Positions 50,622 through 59,704 of a stretch of 64,000 bases of DNA are shown piece after piece. Position 1 is the stretch's first letter. Every line of letters begins with the position of its first letter. The stretch is from QVMG01 sp032073245 (GTDB taxonomy: Bacteria; Bacteroidota; Bacteroidia; Bacteroidales; Tannerellaceae). Below the pieces are notes generated by a model. The model saw only the letters and a program-made list of their open reading frames with translations. It ran no database searches and was not told where the DNA came from. The position numbers were made by a program, and so were the translations under genes. The stretch is from assembly GCA_032073245.1 (NCBI GenBank), contig DAMANX010000027.1, positions 6,729-70,728 of the forward strand, given 5' to 3'.

Positions 50622-52730
50622 ATGAAGCGAAGTATATACATATTACTGATCCTGACCGGACTGGCGACACTCGCTCATGCACAGCGCCCTAGAGCTGGTG
50701 GTGATGGGCGATCATTCTCTCTATCCAATCTCACCAACCCACAAAGTGAAATAGCCGACAGCCTGTTACTTAATGACTCGACACTTTTAAAAACACAAGG
50801 TATCACAGCTTTTCGTCTTTCACCTTTTCTTGGAATGCCTTCTGTTGCTCCAATGGATACGAATCGATTAAACTTTCCCAATAATACTTACGTAGAAGGA
50901 CAATCGCTTTCGATAGGTTATTTGGGTAATGTAGGTTCTCCTGCGGAAACACGTATATTCAGTGAGCGTCGGGAACGTCGTGATTTTATCTTTGCCGATC
51001 CGTTTAATTATTATATCACAACACCGGAGAATGCCTTATTCTACGACACTAAAAATCCTTACACAGACCTTCTTTATACTTTCAATGGCGGAGATCAAAA
51101 AAAGGAAGAAAGGTTTAAGGGTTTAATGACTTTAAACTTCGGTAAGAAAATTAATATCGGAGGAGAAATTGAATATATCTATAGCCGTGGTCATTACAAT
51201 TCGAATGGAAATAAAATGGTCAGTTACAGGCTATTTGGCAGTTACCTGACCGATCGTTATGAAATGCGGGCATACCTTAGCAATTACAACATTGTAAACT
51301 ATGAAAACGGAGGTTTGACCAATGATCTGTATGTTACTGACCCGGATCAGTTCAATGACGGCAAACGAAAAACAGACACAAAAGCATACCCTGTTCGTTA
51401 TACAAACGTCTTTAACCGTGTAAGAGGAAAACAGTATTTCCTGACACACCGCTATAATTTAGGGTTTTACCGGACATTAGAGGAAACCGATGAAGAAGGA
51501 AACAATATAGAATCTTTTGTACCTGTGTCGAGTGTTATTCATACATTGGCGTATGAAGATAACCGCCGGCATTTTACATCTTCGGATATGGCAGGAATTG
51601 ATTCCACCTATAATCCTATTATAATTGATAATGAAAGAGTAGGAAATATCAGATACAACGAAGATGAGGTATTACATGATCGACCTTCTAGTTGGAATTT
51701 AAAAAATACGGTAGCTCTCTCCTTAAGAGAGGGTTTTCAGGATTGGGTTAAGTTCGGTTTATCCGCTTTTGTCACTTTTGAAAAACGCCGTTATCAAATG
51801 ATGGCTGGCGGTTATGAATATGATGACTATGGATATATCACTAAATATCCGGACTTACATTCTCCTACAAGTGTAATATATGATGAATTCTCTACTTATA
51901 TAGGAGCTGAACTCTCCAAGCGCCAAGGTAGTATACTGACATATAATGCACGAGGGGAATTGTGCCTGGTGGGTGATGATATAGGAGAATTTCGTTTAAC
52001 AGGAGAACTAAAAACGCGTTTTACTTTATTAAAAAAAGAAGCTAGCTTTAAAGCAGAAGGATATGTTAGAAATGTAGCTCCTGCATTTTTCATGCAACAT
52101 TATCATTCACGTTATTTCTGGTGGGATAACAACTTCAAGAATGAACAGCAGATCTATGCTGCAGGAACAATTAACCTGGAAAGTACAGGAACACAGCTTT
52201 CAGGCGGAATCAACAGCATACAAAATCATACTTACTTTGGCACAGCAGGAACACCAGAACAGTATGACGGGAACTTACAGGTTGTTACAGCACGAATCAA
52301 ACAAGATTTCCGTTTCCGTGCTTTCGGATGGGAAAATGAAGTAGCATATCAGGCAAGTAGCAATAAGGATATATTACCATTGCCACAATTAGCACTGCAT
52401 AGTAATATCTATTTTGATTTCAAATTGGTAAAGGTCTTAAGTGTTCAATTAGGAGCGGATGTACATTATTTTTCTTCTTATTATGCTCCTTATTATGAAC
52501 CTGCTACCCAACAATTCCAACTCCAGGCCGACAATGACAGAAAGGTAAAAATAGGTAATTATCCATTGATAAACGCCTACGCAAACTTTCATTTGAAACA
52601 AGCCCGCTTCTTCGTGGGGGCTTACAACGTAGGGGCTAACTTCCTTGATCCGGAACATTTCTCACTGGCGCATTATCCGCTTAATCCTTTTGTTTTAAAA
52701 TTTGGTATAGCTGTTAAGTTAAACAACTAG
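50622..52730 (+). CDS. Putative outer-membrane porin (Porin_10-like)
   Basis: A 702-residue protein with a signal peptide (MKRSIYILLILTGLATLAHA) and a long series of amphipathic beta strands: GLMTLNFGKKINIGGEIEYIYSRG, RLFGSYLTDRYEMRAYLSNYN, RFFVGAYNVGANFLDPEHFS. The C-terminus VLKFGIAVKLN suits a barrel. The layout and length match the Bacteroidota putative porin family. The ATG at 50622 is chosen because the upstream frame begins with TTG inside the promoter box. The substrate is unknown. A substrate-binding gene follows 6 nt later. Confidence 0.82.
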   Translation: MKRSIYILLILTGLATLAHAQRPRAGGDGRSFSLSNLTNPQSEIADSLLLNDSTLLKTQGITAFRLSPFLGMPSVAPMDTNRLNFPNNTYVEGQSLSIGYLGNVGSPAETRIFSERRERRDFIFADPFNYYITTPENALFYDTKNPYTDLLYTFNGGDQKKEERFKGLMTLNFGKKINIGGEIEYIYSRGHYNSNGNKMVSYRLFGSYLTDRYEMRAYLSNYNIVNYENGGLTNDLYVTDPDQFNDGKRKTDTKAYPVRYTNVFNRVRGKQYFLTHRYNLGFYRTLEETDEEGNNIESFVPVSSVIHTLAYEDNRRHFTSSDMAGIDSTYNPIIIDNERVGNIRYNEDEVLHDRPSSWNLKNTVALSLREGFQDWVKFGLSAFVTFEKRRYQMMAGGYEYDDYGYITKYPDLHSPTSVIYDEFSTYIGAELSKRQGSILTYNARGELCLVGDDIGEFRLTGELKTRFTLLKKEASFKAEGYVRNVAPAFFMQHYHSRYFWWDNNFKNEQQIYAAGTINLESTGTQLSGGINSIQNHTYFGTAGTPEQYDGNLQVVTARIKQDFRFRAFGWENEVAYQASSNKDILPLPQLALHSNIYFDFKLVKVLSVQLGADVHYFSSYYAPYYEPATQQFQLQADNDRKVKIGNYPLINAYANFHLKQARFFVGAYNVGANFLDPEHFSLAHYPLNPFVLKFGIAVKLNN

Positions 52731-52736
52731 TCTCTG

Positions 52737-53555
52737 ATGAAATCCAGGAAATTACTTCTCCTCTATACCTTTTTGCTTCTTTTGGTGATCACTACCATGG
52801 TTATGTTAGCCCGAGGTAAGAAACAACCCGATCTTCCCCGCGATTATAACGAAATCAGACAGGAAGGTGTTTTGCGTATGGTTACGGAATATAGTCAAAC
52901 AGGCTATTATATTGCAGGGGATACAATAGAAGGATTTCAATATGAGATGGGGCAAGCCATTGCTGAACTTTCCGGCCTGGAAGTTGAGATACATCTGGAA
53001 ATGAGCCTGGCAAATAGTTTCGATAAACTTACTTCCCGCGAATGTGATATTATTGCCCGTAATATTCCGGTCACAACCGATCTAAAAGATAATTATCTGT
53101 TTACTGATCCGGTCTTATTAAATAAACAGGTTTTAGTTCAGCGCACTGCAGAAGCAAACGAAGGGAAAGATCCTATACGTAATCAATTGGATTTAGCAGA
53201 AAAAGTATTGTATATACCCAAAGACTCCCCTGCCCTGCTTCGCATCAAAAATCTGGAACAGGAAATCGGCGATACAATTTATGTAAAAGAAGATTCTTTA
53301 TACTCTTCCGAACAATTAATTATAATGGTAGCTAGAGGAGATATCGATTATGCAGTATGTGATCAGCAAGTAGCTCTGGGTTCTCTGGAGCAATTCCCTG
53401 AAATTGACATTAAAACAGACATCAGCTTCACTCAATTGCAGTCCTGGGCTATACGTAAGGAGTCATCCGTATTACTGGATAGCCTGAACAGTTGGTTCAG
53501 GCAGATAAAAGAAAGCGGGCTATACAATAAATTGTACTCCCGCTACTATAAATAA
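52737..53555 (+). CDS. Periplasmic substrate-binding protein (SBP family 3 / MltF-N-like)
   Basis: A 272-residue protein with one N-terminal signal/anchor helix (LLLLYTFLLLLVITTMVML) and a periplasmic binding-protein type 2 fold: GVLRMVTEYSQTGYY, EGFQYEMGQAIAELSGLEVEI, ECDIIARNIPVTTDLKDNYLFTDP, ARGDIDYAVCDQQVAL, LYNKLYSRYY. There is no transporter gene beside it and no C-terminal transglycosylase domain, unlike MltF, so it may be a sensor or scavenging binder. It starts 6 nt after the porin stop and is co-transcribed with it. Confidence 0.82.
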   Translation: MKSRKLLLLYTFLLLLVITTMVMLARGKKQPDLPRDYNEIRQEGVLRMVTEYSQTGYYIAGDTIEGFQYEMGQAIAELSGLEVEIHLEMSLANSFDKLTSRECDIIARNIPVTTDLKDNYLFTDPVLLNKQVLVQRTAEANEGKDPIRNQLDLAEKVLYIPKDSPALLRIKNLEQEIGDTIYVKEDSLYSSEQLIIMVARGDIDYAVCDQQVALGSLEQFPEIDIKTDISFTQLQSWAIRKESSVLLDSLNSWFRQIKESGLYNKLYSRYYK

Positions 53556-53566
53556 AATTAGGTAGA

Positions 53567-54715
53567 TCACTCTTCTTCTATAGTCGTTTCATGAGAAGGC
53601 AGAATAAAAGAAAATTCAGAACCAATACCAACTTGAGATTCAACTTGAAATGAACCTCCCATCTTAGTTACAAGTCCTTGGCAAATCGCAAGTCCTAAGC
53701 CTATTCCTTCTGCATAATCGTTCACCTTAGCAAAGCGTCCGAAAAGCTGTTTTTGCTTTTCTTCGGGAATACCCAATCCCGTATCCCGAACAAAGAAATT
53801 AAGACAATCATCCGGTAAGCTATTATATCCTAAAGTAATTGAGCCTTTTCGTGTATGTTTAATGGCATTATTCGCCAGATTAGTAATCAGTTGCAACAAT
53901 CGTATGGGATCAGTACCAAACATGCATTGTGTTTCCCCTTTCTCCATTACCAATTGTACTCCCGGCGGCATACGTAAACGCGTAGAGGCATAAGCTGAAT
54001 CCAGTAAATCATTAATATCAACCGGTTCATAATTAATCTTCACAACATCTGCTTCTATTTTAGATAGATCCAGAATGTCATTGATCAATTGCATAAGCAT
54101 TTGATTGTTTGTCTTGATTACATCATAATAAGACATCCGCTCCTCATCCGAATCAGTAAAAGCCATTAACTCGGCAAAACCGGTAATTGCATTCAAAGGA
54201 GTACGGATCTCATGGCTCATATCCGCCAGGTATTTTGACTTCATTTTATCGGCCTTCTCAGCCTTAGATATAGCTTCTTCCTGTATCTTTCGTTCATGAA
54301 TATCCGTAGAACAAACAAGAAGCACGACCGGACGCTTTTCCGCATCACATTCATATACAGATGCCCTGAATTCACGCCATTTATATTTGCCTAAATCTGG
54401 TGATAGAGTACGAATTTCCATTTTAAGTTCAGGGATCAGGCCATTAGACAAACGCCTAAAATCCTCTCTTACAGACGTTACATCATCTGTATAAAGCGTA
54501 GACAAAAATTCATCCCAGGTAAGATTTACATCTTCCTGTTCTTCTGAATCCCATGCATAAAGGGATACCTTTGCATCGCGAAAATCATTTTTATTTTCCG
54601 GGTCAAGCGTTATGGAATAAGCACATATATCGTTCGCTTCAAATGCAATACGCGATAACTCACGTATTCTTCTCAACTCTTTTTCCATATCAGATATAGA
54701 AGTAGTTCCCTTCAT
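53567..54715 (-). CDS. Soluble PAS-domain sensor histidine kinase
   Basis: A 382-residue kinase with no membrane segment. A PAS-like domain (~20-145, ending LVCSTDIHERK) leads into HisKA with the phospho-acceptor His in DMSHEIRTPLNAITGFAEL, then HATPase with NLANNAIKHTRKGSI (N box), VRDTGLGIPEEKQKQLFGRF (G1/F) and GIGLGLAICQGLV (G2). No receiver domain and no response-regulator gene are adjacent, so it is an orphan. A cytoplasmic redox or ligand signal is likely. Confidence 0.9.
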   Translation of the reverse strand: MKGTTSISDMEKELRRIRELSRIAFEANDICAYSITLDPENKNDFRDAKVSLYAWDSEEQEDVNLTWDEFLSTLYTDDVTSVREDFRRLSNGLIPELKMEIRTLSPDLGKYKWREFRASVYECDAEKRPVVLLVCSTDIHERKIQEEAISKAEKADKMKSKYLADMSHEIRTPLNAITGFAELMAFTDSDEERMSYYDVIKTNNQMLMQLINDILDLSKIEADVVKINYEPVDINDLLDSAYASTRLRMPPGVQLVMEKGETQCMFGTDPIRLLQLITNLANNAIKHTRKGSITLGYNSLPDDCLNFFVRDTGLGIPEEKQKQLFGRFAKVNDYAEGIGLGLAICQGLVTKMGGSFQVESQVGIGSEFSFILPSHETTIEEE

Positions 54716-54856
54716 ATTATACGTAAATAGACTAACTTTTACTTGTAGAAATGTGAATGCGAGATAAAGGTATTATCTTATTCTTTAAAAGACAACAAAA
54801 ACACAGAAAAAATCATTAAATTATGATTATCTTTACGCTGAATTTAAAAGTGAAAC

Positions 54857-56128
54857 ATGAGATTTGACGAACTGAAGCTCGAGGATGCCGTCCTCGACGG
54901 TCTTGATGCAATGAATTTCCAGGAGACAACTCCCGTTCAAGAGTTGACCATTCCCGTTATTTTAGAAGGTAAAGATATTATCGCTTGTGCTCAGACAGGA
55001 ACAGGTAAAACTGCGGCTTACGTATTGCCTGTTATCAATGAGCTTAGCAAAGGACTACATCCCACGAATGCCGTTAATGCTGTTATTATGGCGCCGACCC
55101 GGGAACTAGCTCAGCAGATTGATCAACAGATTGAAGGCTTTACTTATTTCATTCCTGTTTCTGCTGTTGCAGTATATGGAGGAACCGATGGAATTGCATG
55201 GGAACAACAGAAAAGGGGAATGGAAATGGGGGCTGATATTATAATTGCAACTCCAGGCCGTCTTTTATCTCATATAAAATTAGGCACAGTCGACTTTTCC
55301 AAAGTTTCTTTCTTTATTCTGGATGAGGCCGACCGGATGTTGGATATGGGATTCTATGATGATATCATGCAAATACATAAAATGCTGCCATCAACGTGTC
55401 AAACAATTATGTTTTCTGCTACAATGCCTCCTAAGATACGAACCCTGGCGCAAACTATTCTGAAGAATCCCGAGGAGATTAAAATCGCTATTTCCCGTCC
55501 TCCCGAATCAATTATGCAAACAGCATATATATGTTATGAGCCGCAAAAGCTGAAGATTGTCGAAAAACTTTTTCTTGAAAGCCGTCCGCAACGGGTAATC
55601 ATCTTTTCTTCTTCAAAACTTAAGGTAAAAGAATTGGCCTCAACCTTAAAACGAATGAAGTTTAATGTAGCCGCTATGCATTCTGACCTCGAACAGTCTC
55701 AAAGAGAAGAGGTGATGAAAGAATTTAAAAATGGCCGTATAGATATATTAGTAGCCACAGATGTAGTTGCCCGGGGTATTGATATTAATGACATCAAGCT
55801 TGTAATTAATTATGACATTCCACACGATCCGGAAGATTACGTGCACCGCATCGGGCGTACGGCACGTGGTACAAACGGTGTTGGATTGGCAATCACTTTT
55901 GTTTCTGTGGAAGAACAGGCAGCTTTCCAACGCATTGAAAACTTTCTAGAAAAAGAAGTCTATAAAATACCATTAGATCCTGATTTTGGAGAAGGGCCAT
56001 TATATGAACCCGAAAAGCATGTTCAACATGGAAAAAGGAACTTCTCACGCGGAGGAAACAGTCGGGGTAAAGGAGGTCTAAAAAAAGGCCCATCACGAAA
56101 CAAGCGTCCTTCCAAGCCTAAACAATAA
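54857..56128 (+). CDS. DEAD-box RNA helicase
   Basis: A 423-residue ATP-dependent RNA helicase. Motifs in order: the Q-motif region FQETTPVQELTIPVIL, AQTGTGKTAAYVLP (I), APTRELAQQ (Ia), TPGRLL (Ib), DEADRMLDMGF (II), FSATMP (III), IIFSSSK (IV), ATDVVARGIDI (V), HRIGRTARG (VI). A short basic Gly/Arg/Lys-rich tail (~390-423) is typical of RhlE-like members that act in ribosome assembly or cold adaptation. The imperfect box TATCTTTA near 54830 may be its promoter. Confidence 0.94.
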   Translation: MRFDELKLEDAVLDGLDAMNFQETTPVQELTIPVILEGKDIIACAQTGTGKTAAYVLPVINELSKGLHPTNAVNAVIMAPTRELAQQIDQQIEGFTYFIPVSAVAVYGGTDGIAWEQQKRGMEMGADIIIATPGRLLSHIKLGTVDFSKVSFFILDEADRMLDMGFYDDIMQIHKMLPSTCQTIMFSATMPPKIRTLAQTILKNPEEIKIAISRPPESIMQTAYICYEPQKLKIVEKLFLESRPQRVIIFSSSKLKVKELASTLKRMKFNVAAMHSDLEQSQREEVMKEFKNGRIDILVATDVVARGIDINDIKLVINYDIPHDPEDYVHRIGRTARGTNGVGLAITFVSVEEQAAFQRIENFLEKEVYKIPLDPDFGEGPLYEPEKHVQHGKRNFSRGGNSRGKGGLKKGPSRNKRPSKPKQ

Positions 56129-56134
56129 AGTTTA

Positions 56135-57199
56135 CTAAACTTGCTTCAATTTCACAATAAAGACAACGGCATTCTCCTCCTCTTTTCTACCAGGGAATGC
56201 CTTTTTTATGTCTTTGCCTGACTTAACATAACAATATGAATTGTTATACATATCCATAGCTTCCAGCACCACGTCACCCGTGTTATAGAAATCATCCCTT
56301 AAGCCTCCCTCAATATTTTTATACTGGTAGGTTTGCGTATCAAAACAAAAAGTATAATTCTTTTTATCATCCTGCATATTCTGATAAGAAGAAATCCAAA
56401 AACGCCCCATAGGATTTACTGGAGTTACAGGTACTTTCCCGCTATTCCAGATCGTTGCCGTTTGTTTCTCCCACGAATTTTTTAGATATAAAGTATCCAT
56501 TGGTAATTGTTCGGAATAAGGGGAAGCATAATGCACCAAAGGATTTCCGGAAGAAGGATCCAAACATAAACGAGGTTCGAAAAGCCCAAGCATGAATTGC
56601 GGGCGTCCAAGATCCAAGGCAACCAGCTTACGTGTCTCTATTTTATGGAAAGAAGTATCATAGGTTACAACTTCTTTTTCTATATAGATTTCCTGTGTAT
56701 CAGGATCCTGATAACTATTTTCCTCTATAGACCAAATTCGGTTGCTATGCAACGACATGGCAAGAATCTGCCTATTGGGTAGTTCACTATTGAGCTTCTT
56801 TCTTTCTATTAATTGTCCTTCAAAATCATAATAAAACACATCCTCTTGATTGCCTAGTACAATCAGCTCCTTTTTAACTGAATCAACCATATAACCGGCA
56901 ACATTTATATCTTCCGGATTTGTGATACGACAGATAAAATCACCGTTATGTTGGAAACGATACAAAACGCCTTTACTTATCAAAAAAAGGTTTGCTCCCT
57001 CTTGCCTGATACTCCTCGCTTTATCTATTCGATAGCCATCGGCCGGTTGCAAAGGAATAGCCGTGAGTTCTTCTGTTATATCAGATAAAGAACCTGTTAG
57101 TTGTTCAGTCACATACATGGCTGATTGATAGATGCGACAAGCTTCTTTTGCATAAAGGACAACTACTATTATTAACAATAAAGTAAAAGTTCGTTTCAT
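56135..57199 (-). CDS. 6-bladed beta-propeller protein, exported
   Basis: A 354-residue protein with an N-terminal signal/anchor (TFTLLLIIVVVLYA). It shows repeated blades (RIDKARSIRQEGANLFLISK, GVLYRFQHNGDFICRI, ELIVLGNQEDVFYYDFEGQLI) in the style of the Bacteroidota 6-bladed propeller (DUF4934/DUF5128-like) families. The function is unknown. It faces the DEAD-box gene with only a 6-nt gap and no room for a terminator. Confidence 0.75.
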   Translation of the reverse strand: MKRTFTLLLIIVVVLYAKEACRIYQSAMYVTEQLTGSLSDITEELTAIPLQPADGYRIDKARSIRQEGANLFLISKGVLYRFQHNGDFICRITNPEDINVAGYMVDSVKKELIVLGNQEDVFYYDFEGQLIERKKLNSELPNRQILAMSLHSNRIWSIEENSYQDPDTQEIYIEKEVVTYDTSFHKIETRKLVALDLGRPQFMLGLFEPRLCLDPSSGNPLVHYASPYSEQLPMDTLYLKNSWEKQTATIWNSGKVPVTPVNPMGRFWISSYQNMQDDKKNYTFCFDTQTYQYKNIEGGLRDDFYNTGDVVLEAMDMYNNSYCYVKSGKDIKKAFPGRKEEENAVVFIVKLKQV

Positions 57200-57373
57200 A
57201 TAATAATCGATTTAAATCGTATAAACTATAACGTAAACAAGGGTCGTTTATTGGAGTAAAGTATAAAAAACGGAATATATAACGAACCTTGCGTTAAAGA
57301 TAGAAAACTTTATTTGAAAACATAACGAACTTTGTGGCGAGATGATAAAAGGATATTTTGATATTGTAATATG

Positions 57374-57503
57374 TGAAGATTTAGCGACGATGGTAGAGAC
57401 AGGGCTTGCCCTGTCTTCGTGTAAGCAATACTAATTAAATAAATGTGTTGTTCCAGAGAGAGACAGGGCAAGCCCTGTCTCTACCATCGTCGCTACATCT
57501 TCA
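57374..57503. repeat. Palindromic GACAGGGC inverted-repeat element, copy 2
   Basis: The arms 57374-57416 and 57461-57503 are 43 nt with a single mismatch, around a 44-nt AT-rich loop. Each arm ends inward in AGACAGGGCTTGCCCTGTCT, itself a palindrome with a 2-nt centre. The same core forms the element at 24220-24288. It sits in the 348-nt gap upstream of the propeller gene; the rest of the gap shows no gene. Confidence 0.9.
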
Positions 57504-57547
57504 AATATTCCTCTATTTAAATTCTTGTAATTGAAAATAACGTCCTA

Positions 57548-58315
57548 TCAAAGTTCTTGTGTAAATACCCAGTTATCTCCATTCGACAATTTTTCATTGT
57601 AATAATACCCTTCCCATGTAAATGATTTCAACATTTCTGGGTCAGTAATCCTGTTTTTCAGGATATAACGGCTCATTTGTCCACGGGCCATCTTTGTGTA
57701 AATCACGATCGTAACATATTTACCGTTTTTCCATACTTTAAATTCAGGAGTAATGATACGTACAGACTTCTCAATCTTCTTCCAATCGAAAGCCGGCTGC
57801 ACTTCCTGGCTCGCCAGATTTACAAGAATGCCATCATCCGCTTTAATCTCATCAAGCAAACTCTTTGTTTGGCGAGGACGCCAGAAAGAGTACATATTAC
57901 CCTCTCCCAGTTCAGGAAGTTTAATATCGTATTCCATTCGATAAGGCTTGATACAATCCAACGGACGCAGAAGCCCGTAACAGATAGAGGCAATACGGAG
58001 ATGATCCTGAGCATATAGATAGTCTTCGTCGGAAAAGTCTTTGGGATTCAAGTTCTTGAAAACAACACCGGTATATGCCAGTATTGCCTGAATGGAGTCG
58101 TTATCTTTCGAATGAAATTCCTGATAACGGTGATAGACTTGTGAAGCAAGTCTTAGGTTTATATTTAGCATACCAGCCAGTTCGTTTGCCGGATATTGAG
58201 CCATTTGTAACGCTATATCTGATGCTTCTTCTGCAAAGCGGGGACTGGATATTATTGGTGCTTGGAGGGAAGTAGCCTCTGTCATTGTTTTAGCGGAAGT
58301 AATGAGAATAATCAT
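57548..58315 (-). CDS. yaaA: YaaA-family peroxide-stress protein (UPF0246)
   Basis: A 255-residue protein of the YaaA/DUF328 family, linked in E. coli to lowering free iron and limiting DNA damage during peroxide stress. Motifs: MIILITSAKTM at the start (the ATG at 58315 gives this, rather than 58324), AILAYTGVVFKNLNP, HLRIASICYGLLRPLDCIKPYRMEYD and NLASQEVQPAFDW. It is the last gene of the minus-strand operon beginning with Sua5. Confidence 0.92.
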   Translation of the reverse strand: MIILITSAKTMTEATSLQAPIISSPRFAEEASDIALQMAQYPANELAGMLNINLRLASQVYHRYQEFHSKDNDSIQAILAYTGVVFKNLNPKDFSDEDYLYAQDHLRIASICYGLLRPLDCIKPYRMEYDIKLPELGEGNMYSFWRPRQTKSLLDEIKADDGILVNLASQEVQPAFDWKKIEKSVRIITPEFKVWKNGKYVTIVIYTKMARGQMSRYILKNRITDPEMLKSFTWEGYYYNEKLSNGDNWVFTQEL

Positions 58316-58348
58316 AATAAACAAGAATAAAAAGATAAAGCAATATTG

Positions 58349-58729
58349 TCAGACATCTCTTTTCCGTGTAGGGAAAGAAAGAATATGCCAGGTTACACCT
58401 ATAGTAATTAATAATAATAGAATACGTAACCATAAAAGTTGAGTAAGAAAAATAACAGTAATGAGAATGGATACCCACATAGCGGTAAGAGAAACAATTT
58501 TACCACGTAAAGGTATCGACTTATCCTCAAGATAGGATTTTATATAAGATCCAAAATAACGATTCGCCATCACTCTGCTATAAAGCTTCTCTGAGCTGCG
58601 GATATAAAACCAACAGGTGAGTAACCAAAAAGGAGTGGTTGGAAGCACAGGTAAGAAAATACCTAAGGTTCCCAATGCAAGAAAAAATGTTCCTAACGCT
58701 ATATATATATACCGTCTGAATTTACTCAT
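58349..58729 (-). CDS. YbaN-family (DUF454) inner-membrane protein
   Basis: A 126-residue membrane protein with the family signature ALGTLGIFLPVLPTTPFWLLTCWFYIRSSEKLY and further C-terminal hydrophobic segments. The function is unknown. Its start overlaps the fmt stop by 4 nt. Confidence 0.88.
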   Translation of the reverse strand: MSKFRRYIYIALGTFFLALGTLGIFLPVLPTTPFWLLTCWFYIRSSEKLYSRVMANRYFGSYIKSYLEDKSIPLRGKIVSLTAMWVSILITVIFLTQLLWLRILLLLITIGVTWHILSFPTRKRDV

Positions 58730-59703
58730 TCGACAGTATAAGTATTTATTTCATCCCTGAATCCCTGTAGGAATTCGGACACAGGCATCCTTTTCTTTCC
58801 TTCCAATTGAATAGATAACAATCGTAAAAAACCATCAGGAACAACCACCATAAGGCTACCTTTTCTGTCTATCCGAAGTGCTCCTGTTTGAAGAGTGTGT
58901 GCCTCCCGGACTCTTTCCGTTTCATAGATTTTCATCTGTTGGCGTTTCCCTGTTGCAGATACCAGTTCTGTCCAGGCAGCTGGATAAGGAGAAAGTCCAC
59001 GAATGAAATCATATATTTTCTTTGCAGGTTGCTTCCAGTTAATGCGGCGTGTTTCTGTAAATATCTTAGGTGCCGGACGCAGCGCCTTCACATTCCCCAT
59101 CATTTCCTCCTGGGGGATCGCATCAATCTTACCGGCAAGCAAAAGATCAACCGTTTCTGTTACCAACTTTGCCCCCATTATCATTAGTGCATCATGCACA
59201 TCGCCTGCATTATCGGTATCAGCAATTGATAGCTTTTCCTGACGAATTATTTTTCCGGTATCAATCTCATGTGTCAGAAAGAAGGTAGTAACTCCTGTTT
59301 CTGTTTCTCCATTGATAACCGCCCAATTAATCGGAGCAGCTCCTCTATATTGAGGCAGCAGAGAACTATGCAAATTAAATGTACCGTAACGGGGCATATC
59401 CCAAACTACTTCAGGAAGCATACGGAATGCAACCACAATCTGTAAATCGGCATTGATTTCCTTCAATTCATTAAGAAAATCAGTATCTTTTAGCTTTTCC
59501 GGTTGCAATAAACGTAAGCCTATATGTTGAGCATATTCCTTTACCGGGCTTGGTTGAGGTGCACTCATGTGTCGTCCTACCGGTTTATCAGGCATAGTTA
59601 TAACACCTACGATATTATAACCTCCTTCAACCAAGGCACGCAGGCTTTCTACAGCAAACTCCGGAGTACCCATGAACAGGATACGTAAATCTTCTTTCTT
59701 CAT
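58726..59703 (-). CDS. fmt: Methionyl-tRNA formyltransferase
   Basis: A 325-residue enzyme that formylates initiator Met-tRNA. FMGTPEFAVESL is near the N-terminus, the catalytic region is FNLHSSLLPQYRGAAPINWA with EIDTGKI following, and the C-terminal tRNA-binding domain starts near residue 205 (FIRGLSPYPAAWT). Length is normal. Its ATG follows the ClC stop by 1 nt. Confidence 0.96.
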   Translation of the reverse strand: MKKEDLRILFMGTPEFAVESLRALVEGGYNIVGVITMPDKPVGRHMSAPQPSPVKEYAQHIGLRLLQPEKLKDTDFLNELKEINADLQIVVAFRMLPEVVWDMPRYGTFNLHSSLLPQYRGAAPINWAVINGETETGVTTFFLTHEIDTGKIIRQEKLSIADTDNAGDVHDALMIMGAKLVTETVDLLLAGKIDAIPQEEMMGNVKALRPAPKIFTETRRINWKQPAKKIYDFIRGLSPYPAAWTELVSATGKRQQMKIYETERVREAHTLQTGALRIDRKGSLMVVVPDGFLRLLSIQLEGKKRMPVSEFLQGFRDEINTYTVE

Positions 59704-59704
59704 T

